64,000 nt of DNA from Streptomyces sp. ICBB 8177. Lineage in GTDB: Bacteria; Actinomycetota; Actinomycetes; Streptomycetales; Streptomycetaceae. Position 1 is the stretch's first letter; the number at the start of each line of letters is the position of its first letter. Under the pieces are notes generated by a model. The model did no database searches and was not told the origin of the DNA. It saw only the letters and a list, made by a program, of their open reading frames with translations. The DNA is taken from positions 1,260,938 to 1,324,937 of the forward strand of contig NZ_NSKH01000023.1 of assembly GCF_003144095.1 (NCBI RefSeq), written 5' to 3'. Both the position numbers and the translations under genes were made by a program. Of this stretch, positions 26,666 to 35,598 are shown piece by piece.

Positions 26666-27456
26666 ACGACGGCGGAAAGGCCACCCTCGGCGACACCAGG
26701 GGCAGGCAGTTCGGTCCGCTCGGCGAGGTCCTGGTCATCATCCCGACCTACAACGAAGCCGAGAACGTCCAGCCGATCGTGGGCCGGGTGCGGGCCGCGG
26801 TGCCCGAGGCGCACGTGCTGGTCGCCGACGACAACAGCCCGGACGGCACCGGGAAGCTCGCCGACGAACTCGCCGACGCGGACGACCACGTCCACGTGCT
26901 GCACCGCAAGGGCAAGGAGGGGCTCGGCGCCGCGTACCTGGCGGGCTTCCGCTGGGGCATCGACCACGGCTACGGGGTGCTGGTCGAGATGGACGCCGAC
27001 GGCTCCCACCAGCCGGAGGAACTGCCCCGGCTGCTGACCGCCCTCAAGGGCGCCGACCTGGTGCTCGGCTCGCGCTGGATCCCCGGCGGACGGGTCGTCA
27101 ACTGGCCCAAGTCGCGCGAGTTCCTCTCCCGCGGCGGCAGCACCTACTCGCGCCTCATGCTCGGCGTCCCGATCCGTGACGTCACCGGCGGCTACCGGGC
27201 CTTCCGCAAGGAGACCCTGGAGGGCCTGGGCATGGACGAGGTGGCCTCGGCGGGCTACTGCTTCCAGGTCGACCTGGCCTGGCGCGCGGTGAAGAAGGGC
27301 TTCCACGTGGTGGAGGTGCCGATCACCTTCGTCGAACGCGAACGCGGCGACTCCAAGATGAGCCGCAACATCGTCGTCGAGGCGCTGTGGCGGGTCACCA
27401 CCTGGGGCGTCGGCGACCGCGTCACCCGGTTGCGCGGCGGAGCCAGGCACAATTGA
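26662..27456 (+). CDS. ppm1: Polyprenol-phosphate mannosyltransferase (Ppm1/DPM1)
   Basis: A 264-residue GT2 enzyme making polyprenyl-phosphate-mannose from GDP-mannose, the sugar donor for protein O-mannosylation and, in Streptomyces, phage receptor glycoproteins. Seen: '[12 protein letters not shown]' (25-36), 'DDNSPDGT', catalytic DAD (111-113 in '[14 protein letters not shown]'), 'LGSRWIPGG' and '[10 protein letters not shown]'. There is no membrane domain: in Streptomyces the membrane half is the separate Lnt, whose gene overlaps upstream by four bases, supporting a complex. GTG start. Confidence 0.95.
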   Translation: MNDGGKATLGDTRGRQFGPLGEVLVIIPTYNEAENVQPIVGRVRAAVPEAHVLVADDNSPDGTGKLADELADADDHVHVLHRKGKEGLGAAYLAGFRWGIDHGYGVLVEMDADGSHQPEELPRLLTALKGADLVLGSRWIPGGRVVNWPKSREFLSRGGSTYSRLMLGVPIRDVTGGYRAFRKETLEGLGMDEVASAGYCFQVDLAWRAVKKGFHVVEVPITFVERERGDSKMSRNIVVEALWRVTTWGVGDRVTRLRGGARHN

Positions 27457-27459
27457 GGC

Positions 27460-28050
27460 ATGACCACCGGCACGCCTGATCCCAGCACCCGCCCGCGGCG
27501 GCCCCAGGGCCGCTCCCGCGTCCGCACCGCCGTCCTGCTGACGGTGGCGGTGTGGGCGGTGCTGGAGATCTGGCTGCTGACGGTGGTGGCCCATGCCGTC
27601 GGGGGCGGCACGGTGCTGCTGCTCCTGCTGGCCGGCCTGGTGCTCGGCGGGATCGCGGTCAAGCGGGCCGGGCGCCGCGCCTGGCAGAGCCTCACCGCCT
27701 CGGCCCGGTCCGGGCAGCCGGTGCCCGGTGCGGGCGCGGGCGGCGCGGGCCTGGCGATGCTGGGCGGGCTGCTGCTGATGGTCCCCGGCTTCGTCTCCGA
27801 CGCGGTCGGGCTGCTGTACCTCTTCCCGCCGACGCGCAAGCTGCTGGCCGCGGGGGCGGGCGCGCTGACCCGCAGGCTCGGCGCCCGCCAGTACCCGCCC
27901 GGTTCGTTCGGCGACGCCTTCCAGCAGGCGCGGATGCGCATGCCGGACGGCAAGGTGGTCCCGGGCGAGGTCGTCCGCGACGACCACCCCTCGGGGGCGC
28001 ACCCCGGCGGCGGCCAGGACGGCCCGCCGCGCGGCAGGCTCCCGCGCTAG
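27460..28050 (+). CDS. fxsA: FxsA family membrane protein
   Basis: A 196-residue protein with the FxsA core: two hydrophobic segments ('AVLLTVAVWAVLEIWLLTVV' region, 22-50, and a second at 50-70), the amphipathic stretch 'RAWQSLTASARSGQPVPG', and a third hydrophobic segment 'LAMLGGLLLMVPGFVSDAVG'. FxsA of E. coli relieves phage T7 F-exclusion; the actinobacterial role is unknown. It starts four bases after ppm1 and closes the operon. The C-terminal 60 residues are hydrophilic and variable. Confidence 0.88.
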   Translation: MTTGTPDPSTRPRRPQGRSRVRTAVLLTVAVWAVLEIWLLTVVAHAVGGGTVLLLLLAGLVLGGIAVKRAGRRAWQSLTASARSGQPVPGAGAGGAGLAMLGGLLLMVPGFVSDAVGLLYLFPPTRKLLAAGAGALTRRLGARQYPPGSFGDAFQQARMRMPDGKVVPGEVVRDDHPSGAHPGGGQDGPPRGRLPR

Positions 28051-28498
28051 CGGCGTCCGCGGCGGAGACATGGCCCGACGGACGCGCGCCCGGCAACGGG
28101 CGACAGGGGCCCGGCCCGGAGCAGCGCGGCAGGGGAACCGGCCTCGGCGCTCCAGCGGCCGCTCAGCCCGCCCCCGGCGCTTCGACGACCACCCGTGCCC
28201 ACACGGACGCAGCGGCAGCCCTCCGTCCCGCGTGCCGCGCAGTCGTCAACCGGCGACGGCAGCCGTCCAGCCCGCGCACAACGCAAGGCGCTCGGCCGCA
28301 GGCACCCCCCGACCCGCCCGGGGCATCCCCCAAGAAGCACGCGGCGCAGGGCGCCATCCAGCCTCCGACCGCCGTACGGGGCGCCCCAGAAGCGCGGCGC
28401 AGCGCGAAACGCACGCACGCGAACGGGCCTGACGCCACGCTCTCGCGTGGTCGCCGGCCCGTTCGCGTCGCTCGCCGCCGTGAGGCGCTTCGCGCTGG
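28051..28498. other. Intergenic region between convergent fxsA and rbpA
   Basis: About 450 bases. No gene: frames lack bias and contain repeated Arg/Pro readings. The only structure is the strong hairpin at 28417-28468 near rbpA. Confidence 0.55.
28417..28468. terminator. Bidirectional terminator between fxsA and rbpA
   Basis: ACGCGAACGGGCC (28417-28429) is exactly complementary to GGCCCGTTCGCGT (28456-28468); the loop folds further (CCACGC 28435-28440 with GCGTGG 28445-28450). It lies 30 bases after the rbpA stop. Confidence 0.8.
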
Positions 28499-28873
28499 TT
28501 ATGCCGTCTTGCGGTTGTCGCGCGGATGCACCGCGATGTTCATCCCACCGGAGCGCAGGACCGCCAGCCGCTCGGCCAGCACCTCCTCCAGCTCCTCCCG
28601 CGTGCGACGCTCCATGAGCATGTCCCAGTGCGTGCGCGCGGGCTTGGTCTTCTTCTCCTCGGGGCCCTCTCCGTCCACCAGAAGAGCCTGAGCACCGCAG
28701 GCGCGGCACTCCCACTCCGGCGGAATCTCAGCCTCCATAGAGAACGGCATCTCGAATCGATGGCCGTTCTGGCATGCGTACTCCACCGTCTGGCGCGGGG
28801 CCAGGTCGATGCCGCGGTCGGTCTCGTAGCTGGTGGCCCCGAGTCGCGTGCCGCGGAGAGCTCGCTCACTCAT
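28499..28873 (-). CDS. rbpA: RNA polymerase-binding protein RbpA
   Basis: A 124-residue actinobacterial transcription factor that binds the principal sigma factor and core polymerase and promotes open complex formation. Zinc ligands Cys34, His38, Cys56 and Cys59 in the core domain ('YACQNGHRF', 'WECRACG'), a basic linker, and the C-terminal sigma-interaction helix 'MLMERRTREELEEVLAERLAVLR'. ATG 28873; a SigR-type promoter lies 61 bases upstream. Terminator shared with fxsA. Confidence 0.97.
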   Translation of the reverse strand: MSERALRGTRLGATSYETDRGIDLAPRQTVEYACQNGHRFEMPFSMEAEIPPEWECRACGAQALLVDGEGPEEKKTKPARTHWDMLMERRTREELEEVLAERLAVLRSGGMNIAVHPRDNRKTA

Positions 28874-28933
28874 GAATCGTGCCTCCCGGGCTTGTCGCCC
28901 ACAGGACAGGTGTCGCTGTCGTCGTCATCCGGT

Positions 28934-28961
28934 CAACGTCCGGTCGGCGGTGAAGATTCCC
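28934..28961 (-). promoter_or_regulatory. SigR (thiol-stress) promoter of rbpA
   Basis: On the minus strand: GGGAAT (28956-28961), 18-base spacer, GTTG (28934-28937). This matches the SigR consensus GGAAT-N18-GTT, and rbpA is a known SigR target in S. coelicolor. Confidence 0.85.
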
Positions 28962-29155
28962 GAAATCGGAACATGCGCCCGCCGGAGGCGCTGCGCGCCG
29001 CCTGTCACTTTCGCGCCGCCCCTTTTTGTACCCGTCGCCGCCCGTTTTGTCACATCTGACAGGAGATATCACCCGTCGTTTTCGTATCGTCAGCGCGCAG
29101 TAACGGTCCATCCGCCTGGCCAACGGCGTACACTACCCGCCCCGGGCCGCAGGAC

Positions 29156-30571
29156 CTAAATCACATCCGGCACCGGACGGCCGGTGGCCGCCACCGCGCG
29201 TGCCACCGGCACACGGGCCAGCAGCACGAAACCGACCGCGAAGAACACCACCAGGGACACGATGGCCACCCGGTAGCTCCCGGTCAGCTGGAACGCGAGC
29301 CCGAACATCAGGGGCCCAAGCCAACTCGTGCCCCGGTCGCTCACCTGGTACACCGCGAAGTACTCGGCTTCCTTGCCGACCGGCACCAGGTGCGAGAAGA
29401 GCGAACGCGACAGCGCCTGGCTGCCGCCGAGCACCATGCCGATGGCCGCGGCGAGAACGAAGAACCCGATCGGCTGCCCCGAAGGCAGGAAGTACCCGAT
29501 GCCCACCGTGACCGTCCAGGCCACCAGCGAGCCCAGCACCGTGCGCTTGGCGCCGAAGCGGCGGGCCAGCCGGCCCAGCAGCAGTGCCCCGGCCACCGCG
29601 AGCACCTGCACCAGCAGCACCGCGGCGATCAACGTCGTCTGGCCCAGCTTCAGTTGCTCGGAGCCGTAGAGCGACGCCTGCGAGATGACCGTCTGCACGC
29701 CGTCGTTGTAGATCAGGTAGGCGAGCAGGAAGCTCAGCGTCAGCGGATAGCGCCGCAAGTCGCGCACGGTTTCGGCCAGTTGCCGGAAGCCCTGCCCGAC
29801 CCCCGCCGACTCGGCCGTCCGCGTCACCGGGCCGTCGCGCAGGGCGATCAGCGGTACCAGCGTCCAGATCGCCCACCACACCCCGGCCGAGGCCAGGCAC
29901 ATCCGCACGGCCGTGGTCTTCGTCAGCCCGAACGCGTCGTGGTCGAGGAACAACGCGAGGTCGACCACGAGCATGCCCGCCCCGGCCACGTAGCCGGAGG
30001 CCCAGCCGCGCGAGGAGACCGCGTCGCGCTCGTGCGGCTCGGCGATCTGCGGCAGGTAGGCGTTGTAGACGACGATGGAGGTGCTGTAGCTGACGTTGGC
30101 CACGACCAGCAGCGCGCCGCCCAGCAGATAGCGGTCGCCGTGCAGGAAGAACATCCCCGTGGTGGCCGCGGCGCCGATGTAGGCGAACAGCCCCATCACC
30201 GGCTTCTTGCGCCCGGTCCGGTCGGCGATCGCTCCGGCCAGCGGCATCACCACCACCGACAGCAGCACGGATGCGGAGACCGCGTAGGCGAAGTACGCCC
30301 CCGCGCGCACCGGGATGCCCAGCGGGTGCACGAAGCCGTGCGCGTCGGCCGCGGCGTTGGTGATGTCGGTGAGGTACGGGCCGAGGAAGACCGTCAGCAC
30401 GCTGGTCGAGAAGACGGTGACGGCGAAGTCGTAGACGTACCAGGCGCGTTGCTCGCGTCGCCGCGCCGGATCCGGCGTCGTCGTCGCTCCGCCGCCGGTC
30501 CCGGAATCCGTGCCGGAGGCGTCGTCGGCCACGGCCGTCACGGCCGTGGTGTCCTTCTGGCGCGAGCCCAC
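29156..30571 (-). CDS. MFS transporter, UMF1/Atg22-like
   Basis: A 471-residue major facilitator with twelve predicted membrane helices, a cytosolic N-terminal tail of ~40 residues and the MFS motif 'GAIADRTGRKKPVM' between helices 2 and 3. The 'AWYVYDFAVTVFSTSV' opening and 'YNAYLPQIAE' are characteristic of the UMF1 (Atg22-like vacuole effluxer) family, which may export amino acids or other small solutes. It reads away from rbpA's promoter side and ends 280 bases from it. Fifty bases separate it from the GDPD gene upstream. Confidence 0.9.
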   Translation of the reverse strand: MGSRQKDTTAVTAVADDASGTDSGTGGGATTTPDPARRREQRAWYVYDFAVTVFSTSVLTVFLGPYLTDITNAAADAHGFVHPLGIPVRAGAYFAYAVSASVLLSVVVMPLAGAIADRTGRKKPVMGLFAYIGAAATTGMFFLHGDRYLLGGALLVVANVSYSTSIVVYNAYLPQIAEPHERDAVSSRGWASGYVAGAGMLVVDLALFLDHDAFGLTKTTAVRMCLASAGVWWAIWTLVPLIALRDGPVTRTAESAGVGQGFRQLAETVRDLRRYPLTLSFLLAYLIYNDGVQTVISQASLYGSEQLKLGQTTLIAAVLLVQVLAVAGALLLGRLARRFGAKRTVLGSLVAWTVTVGIGYFLPSGQPIGFFVLAAAIGMVLGGSQALSRSLFSHLVPVGKEAEYFAVYQVSDRGTSWLGPLMFGLAFQLTGSYRVAIVSLVVFFAVGFVLLARVPVARAVAATGRPVPDVI

Positions 30572-30597
30572 GCTGTCCCCTCGTCGGTCCCCGTCGT

Positions 30598-30617
30598 CCG
30601 CCCGCCCGGGCGGGCGG
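30598..30617 (-). terminator. GC palindrome after GDPD gene
   Basis: A 20-bp perfect palindrome (CCGCCCGCCC and its complement) just after the stop of the GDPD gene and before the MFS start. It could be a partial terminator or an operator. Confidence 0.4.
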
Positions 30618-30623
30618 GGGCGC

Positions 30624-31409
30624 TCAGACCGGATCCGGCCAGGCTCCTCGCTCGGCCAGCACGGCGCGCAGCGTCTCGATGTGATCGGTCATGATGCCGT
30701 CGACACCCAGGTCCAGCAGCGCCGACATCCGGTCGCGATCGTTCACCGTCCACACGTGAACCTGCAAGCCCCTGTGACGCGCGGCACGCAGGAAGCGCCG
30801 GTCGACCACCGCCACCGGCCCCGACCGGTCCGGCACCTGCACACAGACCGCCCGGCCCGGCACGGCCTCCCGCACCGGGTCGGGTACCGAGCGCTCGAAG
30901 GGGCTGCGCAGCCGCAGCGCCAGGACCTCGCGCACCCCCATCGAGGTGGCCAGCCGGGGTCCGGCCAGCCGCCGCACGGCGTCCAGGCGGGCCTGGGAGA
31001 ACGAGCCGACGCACACCCGGTCCCAGGCGTGGGCGGCCCGGATCGCCTCCACCAGCGGGGCGATCGCGCCGGGCGCCTTGACGTCGACGTTGAACCGGGT
31101 GCCGGGGAACTCCTCCAGCAGGTCGGCGAAGAGCGGCACCGGCTCACGGCCCGCCACCTTCGCCCTGCGCACCTCGCGCCACGGCAGGTCGGCGATGGCG
31201 CCCTTCCCGTCGGTCACGCGGTCCAGCGTGGCGTCGTGCAGGGCCACCAGCGTGCCGTCCGACGTGGCGTGCACGTCCGTCTCCAGGTAGCGGTAACCGA
31301 GGTCCACCGCGCGGCGGAAGGCGGTCACGGTGTTCTCCAGGCCGTCCGCCGCCCCGCCGCGATGGGCGAAGGCGAGCGGGCCCGGATGATCGAGGTAGGG
31401 GTGCGTCAC
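30624..31409 (-). CDS. Glycerophosphodiester phosphodiesterase
   Basis: A 261-residue GDPD-fold phosphodiesterase hydrolysing glycerophosphodiesters to glycerol-3-phosphate and alcohol. Motifs: HRGG (16-19), 'ENT' shortly after, 'ETDVHATSDGTLVALHD' (metal Glu/Asp and general acid His), 'FNVDVK' and 'VWTVND'. No signal peptide, so it is cytosolic. The family start is near 'THPYLDHPGP', which favours GTG 31409; a GTG at 31436 would add nine residues and overlap the next gene's stop by four bases. Confidence 0.93.
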   Translation of the reverse strand: MTHPYLDHPGPLAFAHRGGAADGLENTVTAFRRAVDLGYRYLETDVHATSDGTLVALHDATLDRVTDGKGAIADLPWREVRRAKVAGREPVPLFADLLEEFPGTRFNVDVKAPGAIAPLVEAIRAAHAWDRVCVGSFSQARLDAVRRLAGPRLATSMGVREVLALRLRSPFERSVPDPVREAVPGRAVCVQVPDRSGPVAVVDRRFLRAARHRGLQVHVWTVNDRDRMSALLDLGVDGIMTDHIETLRAVLAERGAWPDPV

Positions 31410-31432
31410 GCAGGCAGTATGACCTGACCGCG

Positions 31433-32206
31433 TCACGCGTGATCATCCGTGTGGCCGACGTCATGCCGCTCCCCGGCCCCGGGCAGGGCGAAGACCCGCA
31501 GGAAGAGCTGGGCGAGCGGTCCGATCGCCAGGGCGTACGCGAGCGTGCCGACGCCCACCGAGCCACCGAGCGCGAAGCCCGCGACCAGCACGGTCACCTC
31601 GATGCAGGTGCGCACCAGCCGGATGGAACGCCCGGTGCGCCGGTGCAGCCCGGTCATCAGGCCGTCGCGGGGGCCGGGTCCGAAGCGCGCGGAGATGTAC
31701 AGGCCGGTCGCGGCGCCGTTGAGCGCGATCGCCCCGGCGAGCAGCGGCCCGCGCACCACCAGGGCGTGCGGGGCGGGCACCAGGTCCAGCGTCGCGGTCA
31801 TCGACAGGCCGATCACGAAGACGTTGGAGACGGTGCCGAGCCCGGGCCGCTGACGCATCGGCCACCACAGCAGCAGCACGAGCGCGCCGACGACGATCGA
31901 CACCGTGCCGATGCCGATCCCGGTGTGCCGGGCGACGCCCTGGTGCAGCACGTCCCACGGGTCGAGCCCGAGTCCGGCGCGCACCAGCAGCGCGTCACTC
32001 ACGCCGTACAGCACCAGGCCGACGTACAGGTGGACCAGCCGCCGGGCGACCCGCCGCGCGGAGGCGCGTTCCGCAGGGGCGGCGCGGCGGACGCGGGCCG
32101 GTGAGTGGACCGACGGGTGGCTCGGTCCTCGCGTGGTGGCAGGGTCGGTTGGAGCGGGTGTAACGGACAAAACAGGCACCCCCCTGGTGAGACTGGCTGA
32201 TCGCAT
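31433..32206 (-). CDS. YczE/YitT-like integral membrane protein
   Basis: A 257-residue membrane protein with five predicted helices and the YczE signatures 'GLGLDPWDVLHQGVARHTGIG', 'GLYISARFGPGPRDGLMTGL' and 'VRTCIEVTVLVAGFALGG'. YczE of Bacillus lies near the MocR gene ycxD and sfp, and affects lipopeptide production. Here the gene is also divergent from a MocR regulator (65 bases between starts). The true start may be downstream of ATG 32206, because the first 40 residues are not family-like and cross the shared promoter region. Confidence 0.85.
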   Translation of the reverse strand: MRSASLTRGVPVLSVTPAPTDPATTRGPSHPSVHSPARVRRAAPAERASARRVARRLVHLYVGLVLYGVSDALLVRAGLGLDPWDVLHQGVARHTGIGIGTVSIVVGALVLLLWWPMRQRPGLGTVSNVFVIGLSMTATLDLVPAPHALVVRGPLLAGAIALNGAATGLYISARFGPGPRDGLMTGLHRRTGRSIRLVRTCIEVTVLVAGFALGGSVGVGTLAYALAIGPLAQLFLRVFALPGAGERHDVGHTDDHA

Positions 32207-32211
32207 GCCAC

Positions 32212-32264
32212 TCTGGACTCAGGTCGCGGTCCAATTCCACGGCCAATCCAGGGAAGGTGGACTG
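32212..32264. promoter_or_regulatory. Repeated TGGAC half-sites, likely MocR operator
   Basis: TGGACT (about 32213), GGTCCA (about 32228, inverted), and TGGACT again (about 32258) lie in the 64 bases between the divergent starts, with CCAATTCCA / CCAATCCA as a direct repeat between them. MocR proteins typically bind such widely spaced repeats. Confidence 0.45.
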
Positions 32265-32270
32265 GTTCGC

Positions 32271-33776
32271 ATGGCTCAGTGGAGTGCCACCGTGGGCGCC
32301 GCCCAGCTGGCGCGGCTGCTCGCGCCGCAGGACGAGGCGGCCGCTCACGACAACGGCCGGAGGGTGCCCGCGTACCGCGGACTCGCCGAGCGGGTACGGC
32401 TGTTGGTGCTCGAAGGCCGTGTGCCGGTCGCCGCCCGGCTGCCCGCCGAACGTGAACTCGCCGTCGCGCTGGGCGTCAGCCGGACCACCGTCGCCGCCGC
32501 CTACGAAGCGCTGCGCGCCGAGGGATTCGTCAAGTCCCGTAGAGGTGCGGGCAGTTGGACCGCCGTTCCGGACGGCCGCCCGGTGCCCGCCGGGGGACTG
32601 GAGCCGCTGCCGCCGGAGACCGCCGCCTCCGTCATCGACCTGGGCTGCGCCGCGCTGCCCGCCCCCGAGCCGTGGCTGACCCGGGCCATCGAGGGCGCCC
32701 TGCCCGAACTGCCCGGCTACGCGGCCACCCACGGCGACTACCCCGCGGGCCTGCCGACGCTGCGCGAGGCGATCGCCGACCACTACACGGCGCGCGGCGT
32801 GCCGACGATGCCCGAGCAGATCATGGTGACCACCGGGGCGATGGGCGCCGTCGCCGCCGCCTCCCGGCTGCTGGCCGGACCCGGCGAACGCATCGCGGTC
32901 GAGTCGCCCAGCTACGCCAACGTGCTGCAACTGCTGCGGGAGAACGGCGCCCGCATCGTGCCCGTCGCCATGGCGGACGGCGCCGCCGGATGGGACCTGG
33001 CCGCGTGGCGGCGGGTGCTGCGCGACGCCGCGCCGCGCATGGCCTACGTCATCCCCGACTTCCACAACCCCACCGGCGTCCTGGTCGGCGACGAGCAGCG
33101 CAGGGAACTGGTCGAGGCGGCGCGCGCCTCCGGTGTCGTGCTGGTCGCCGACGAGACCATGGCGGAGCTGGCCATCGACCCGGTGGGCGGCATGCCCCGC
33201 CCGCTCGCCTCGTTCGACAAGGGCGGCGGGACCGTGCTGACCGTCGGCTCGGCCAGCAAGACCTTCTGGGCCGGCATGCGGATCGGCTGGGTGCGCGCCG
33301 CGCCCGAGGTCGTGCGGCACATGGTCGCCGCCCGCGCCTACCTCGACCTCGGCTCGCCGGTCGTCGAACAGCTCGCGGTGGCCTGGCTGCTGCGCGGCGA
33401 GGGCTGGGGGCGTGCCCTGGAACTCCGCCGCGAGCAGGCCAGGGCCAACCGTGACGCGCTGGTGGACGCGCTGCGCCGCCGGGTGCCCGACTGGGAGTTC
33501 GAGGTCCCGGCGGGCGGGCTGACGATGTGGGTGCGCACCGGCGACGTCTCCGGTTCGCGGCTGGCGGTCGCGGGGGAGCAGTTCGGCGTACGGGTGCCCT
33601 CCGGGCCGAGGTTCGGCGTGGACGGCGCCTTCGAGGGGTACATCCGGCTGCCGTTCAGCGCCCAGGCGACGGTGGCCGACGAGGCCGTGGCCCGGCTGGA
33701 GCGGGCCGCGGAGGCCGTCCGCGCGGGCGGTCCCGCGTTCGGTCTCCAGTCCGCCGCGGCGTCGCTGGTGGCCTGA
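32271..33776 (+). CDS. MocR/PdxR family GntR-aminotransferase regulator
   Basis: A 501-residue fusion of a GntR winged helix (about 35-105, 'PAERELAVALGVSRTTVAAA') and a fold-type I aminotransferase domain (about 120-480). PLP-binding Lys is in 'SASKTFWAGMRIGW'; 'YVIPDFHNPTG' and 'ADETMAEL' hold the ring-binding Asn and Asp. Such proteins use PLP as sensor. ATG 32271 is preceded by GGGAAGG; the frame upstream to 31905 is antisense to yczE. Divergent gene yczE is the probable target, possibly transporting a vitamin B6- or amine-type ligand. Seven bases separate its stop from the stop of the next convergent gene. Confidence 0.93.
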   Translation: MAQWSATVGAAQLARLLAPQDEAAAHDNGRRVPAYRGLAERVRLLVLEGRVPVAARLPAERELAVALGVSRTTVAAAYEALRAEGFVKSRRGAGSWTAVPDGRPVPAGGLEPLPPETAASVIDLGCAALPAPEPWLTRAIEGALPELPGYAATHGDYPAGLPTLREAIADHYTARGVPTMPEQIMVTTGAMGAVAAASRLLAGPGERIAVESPSYANVLQLLRENGARIVPVAMADGAAGWDLAAWRRVLRDAAPRMAYVIPDFHNPTGVLVGDEQRRELVEAARASGVVLVADETMAELAIDPVGGMPRPLASFDKGGGTVLTVGSASKTFWAGMRIGWVRAAPEVVRHMVAARAYLDLGSPVVEQLAVAWLLRGEGWGRALELRREQARANRDALVDALRRRVPDWEFEVPAGGLTMWVRTGDVSGSRLAVAGEQFGVRVPSGPRFGVDGAFEGYIRLPFSAQATVADEAVARLERAAEAVRAGGPAFGLQSAAASLVA

Positions 33777-33783
33777 GCCCCGG

Positions 33784-35469
33784 TCAGCCCTCCGTCACGT
33801 CGACGGTCTCCCGCCGAGGCGCCTTCGCCGGGTCGGGCGCGGCGAGCCGCACGGCGGGCGCCTCGGCGAGGCCGGCGGAGGCGGGCTTCGTCATGTCCAC
33901 CGGTGCGGCCTTGACCATGCTCACCGGAGCGGCCTTCGTCATGTCCACCGTCGTGGGGACCGCGGGCAGCAGCGCCAGCACCGCCCTGCGGTGGCCGTCC
34001 TCGGTCTCCTCGTCGTGCGGGTCGGGCGTGCTCGGCACCTGGAGCCGGTGCACCGGCCCGTCGCCCAGCCGGGCGTAACCGCGCCCCGCGGGGGTGTCAC
34101 CGGACGGTGTGGTGTGCGGCGGCACGCCGAGGACCGCTTCCACCTCACCGGGCCCGGCCGGGCCCAGCACGACCCGGGCCCGGGTGTGGCCGCGCACCGT
34201 CGCACCCAGGGCGTCCGCCGCGTCGAGAGCGTCGGCGAGCGCCACCGTCACGCCCGCGGCGCGGCCGTGCAGCAGCGGGGTCTCCAGCAGTTCCTGCGGA
34301 TCGGGGCGGCCCTCGGCCTGCGCGAGCCGGCTGAGCGCGGTCGGCCGGTCGACCAGCACCCACAGCGGACGGCGGCAGTCCTCGGGCGCGGGACGGTCCG
34401 CCTGCCGGGCCCGGTTGACGGCGATCAGCCGCCGCTGGGTCTCGTGCGCGGCCCACTCCAGCACCGCGAGCGTGCCGGCGAGTCCGCTCTCGACGGCCAG
34501 CACTCCCGGCCGGCCGGCCAGGAAGGCGTGGTCCCCGGTCCCGGCGCCGTCCACCACCACCACGTCGCCGTGGTGCAGCGCCTGGAGGGCCAGCGACCGC
34601 AGCAGCGTGCTGGTGCCGCTGCCGGCACGCCCCAGGGCGAGCAGGTGCGGCTCCGTGGAGCGCGGGCCGGTGCGCCAGACCACCGGCGGCGCGTTCCAGG
34701 TGCGGTCGCCGTCGCGCACCGGGATGGTGCGGCGCACGTGCAGGTCGTCGGTGAAGCCGAGGACGGTCTCGCCCGGCGCGGTGACGAACCGCTGCGCGCT
34801 GATGCCGGTGGCCAGGGGCGCCAGCGCGGTGAGGGTGAGGTGGTTGTCCTCCTCGTCCCAGTCGAAGCGGTACTCCCTGCCGCGTCCGGCCTTGGCGTGC
34901 AGCAGCCGCTCCACGCGGGCCCGGGAGGCGGGCTCGCCGTCGGTGAAGTAGGCGGGGTAGCGCAGTCGCAGCCGCGTCAGCCGCCCGTCGTCGAAGGCGT
35001 AGGAGGCGAACACCTGCTGCCAGTCGCCGTCGTGCGCGTAGAGCGGGGCCGGGTCGTTCGGGTCCGACAGATAGGGCACCAGCGCCTCGTAGAGCGCCTT
35101 GAGCTTGGCGGTCTCGGCCGGGTCCGGCCCCTCGGGCTCCGGCGGGGTACGGTCCCGCCCCGCCCACGCCGCCGACCCCATCAGCCCGATGGCGGCCAGC
35201 AGCGGCCCGTACGGCATCAGCGCGACCACGGCGATGCCGGTCGCCACCAGCAGCAGCGCGGGCCCCCGCTTGTCCTTGGGCGCCGCCTTCCACCAGTCGC
35301 GGGCCCAGGCCAGGTGGTGCCGCAGGCCGCGGCCGATCGTCAGGACCGGCTGGAGGACGTCCCCGGCCCCTTCGGCCGCGGACCGCGCGGCCCGGGCGAC
35401 GTCTCGCCCACGGGCCAGCGACGGCCTGGGCCGGTTGGTCAGGATGCTGGGGAGGGGGCGCCGGGCCAC
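33784..35469 (-). CDS. FtsK/TraB-like membrane ATPase homologue without Walker A lysine
   Basis: A 561-residue protein resembling the SCO1416-type proteins: ~70-residue N-terminal basic region, two membrane helices (about 70-88 and 90-105), and a P-loop-like domain. The nucleotide motif reads 'GRAGSGTSTL' (280-289): the usual Gly-Lys-Thr/Ser is Gly-Thr-Ser, so the catalytic Lys is missing (Thr286). A Walker B-like strand 'PLWVLVDRP' is present. The C-terminal tail carries a threefold 'DMTKAAPV' type repeat. It may bind DNA or nucleotides without hydrolysis. It follows a 64-residue membrane protein gene, the usual neighbour. Confidence 0.75.
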   Translation of the reverse strand: MARRPLPSILTNRPRPSLARGRDVARAARSAAEGAGDVLQPVLTIGRGLRHHLAWARDWWKAAPKDKRGPALLLVATGIAVVALMPYGPLLAAIGLMGSAAWAGRDRTPPEPEGPDPAETAKLKALYEALVPYLSDPNDPAPLYAHDGDWQQVFASYAFDDGRLTRLRLRYPAYFTDGEPASRARVERLLHAKAGRGREYRFDWDEEDNHLTLTALAPLATGISAQRFVTAPGETVLGFTDDLHVRRTIPVRDGDRTWNAPPVVWRTGPRSTEPHLLALGRAGSGTSTLLRSLALQALHHGDVVVVDGAGTGDHAFLAGRPGVLAVESGLAGTLAVLEWAAHETQRRLIAVNRARQADRPAPEDCRRPLWVLVDRPTALSRLAQAEGRPDPQELLETPLLHGRAAGVTVALADALDAADALGATVRGHTRARVVLGPAGPGEVEAVLGVPPHTTPSGDTPAGRGYARLGDGPVHRLQVPSTPDPHDEETEDGHRRAVLALLPAVPTTVDMTKAAPVSMVKAAPVDMTKPASAGLAEAPAVRLAAPDPAKAPRRETVDVTEG

Positions 35470-35563
35470 GAATGCTCCTGGAGGTGCCGGAGGGATGCGG
35501 GGATCGGGGCCCGGAGCGGGATGCCCCGGTCCGGGCCCTTCGGGGAGGGGAGGCCGTCCCGTC

Positions 35564-35585
35564 GCAGCCGGCGGTGAACGGCTGC
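35564..35585 (-). terminator. Possible terminator after small membrane protein gene
   Basis: GCAGCCG (35564-35570) pairs with CGGCTGC (35579-35585), 14 bases beyond the stop of the minus-strand gene at 35599. It would attenuate transcription into the FtsK-like gene. Confidence 0.4.
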
Positions 35586-35598
35586 CGACCGGCTCGGG

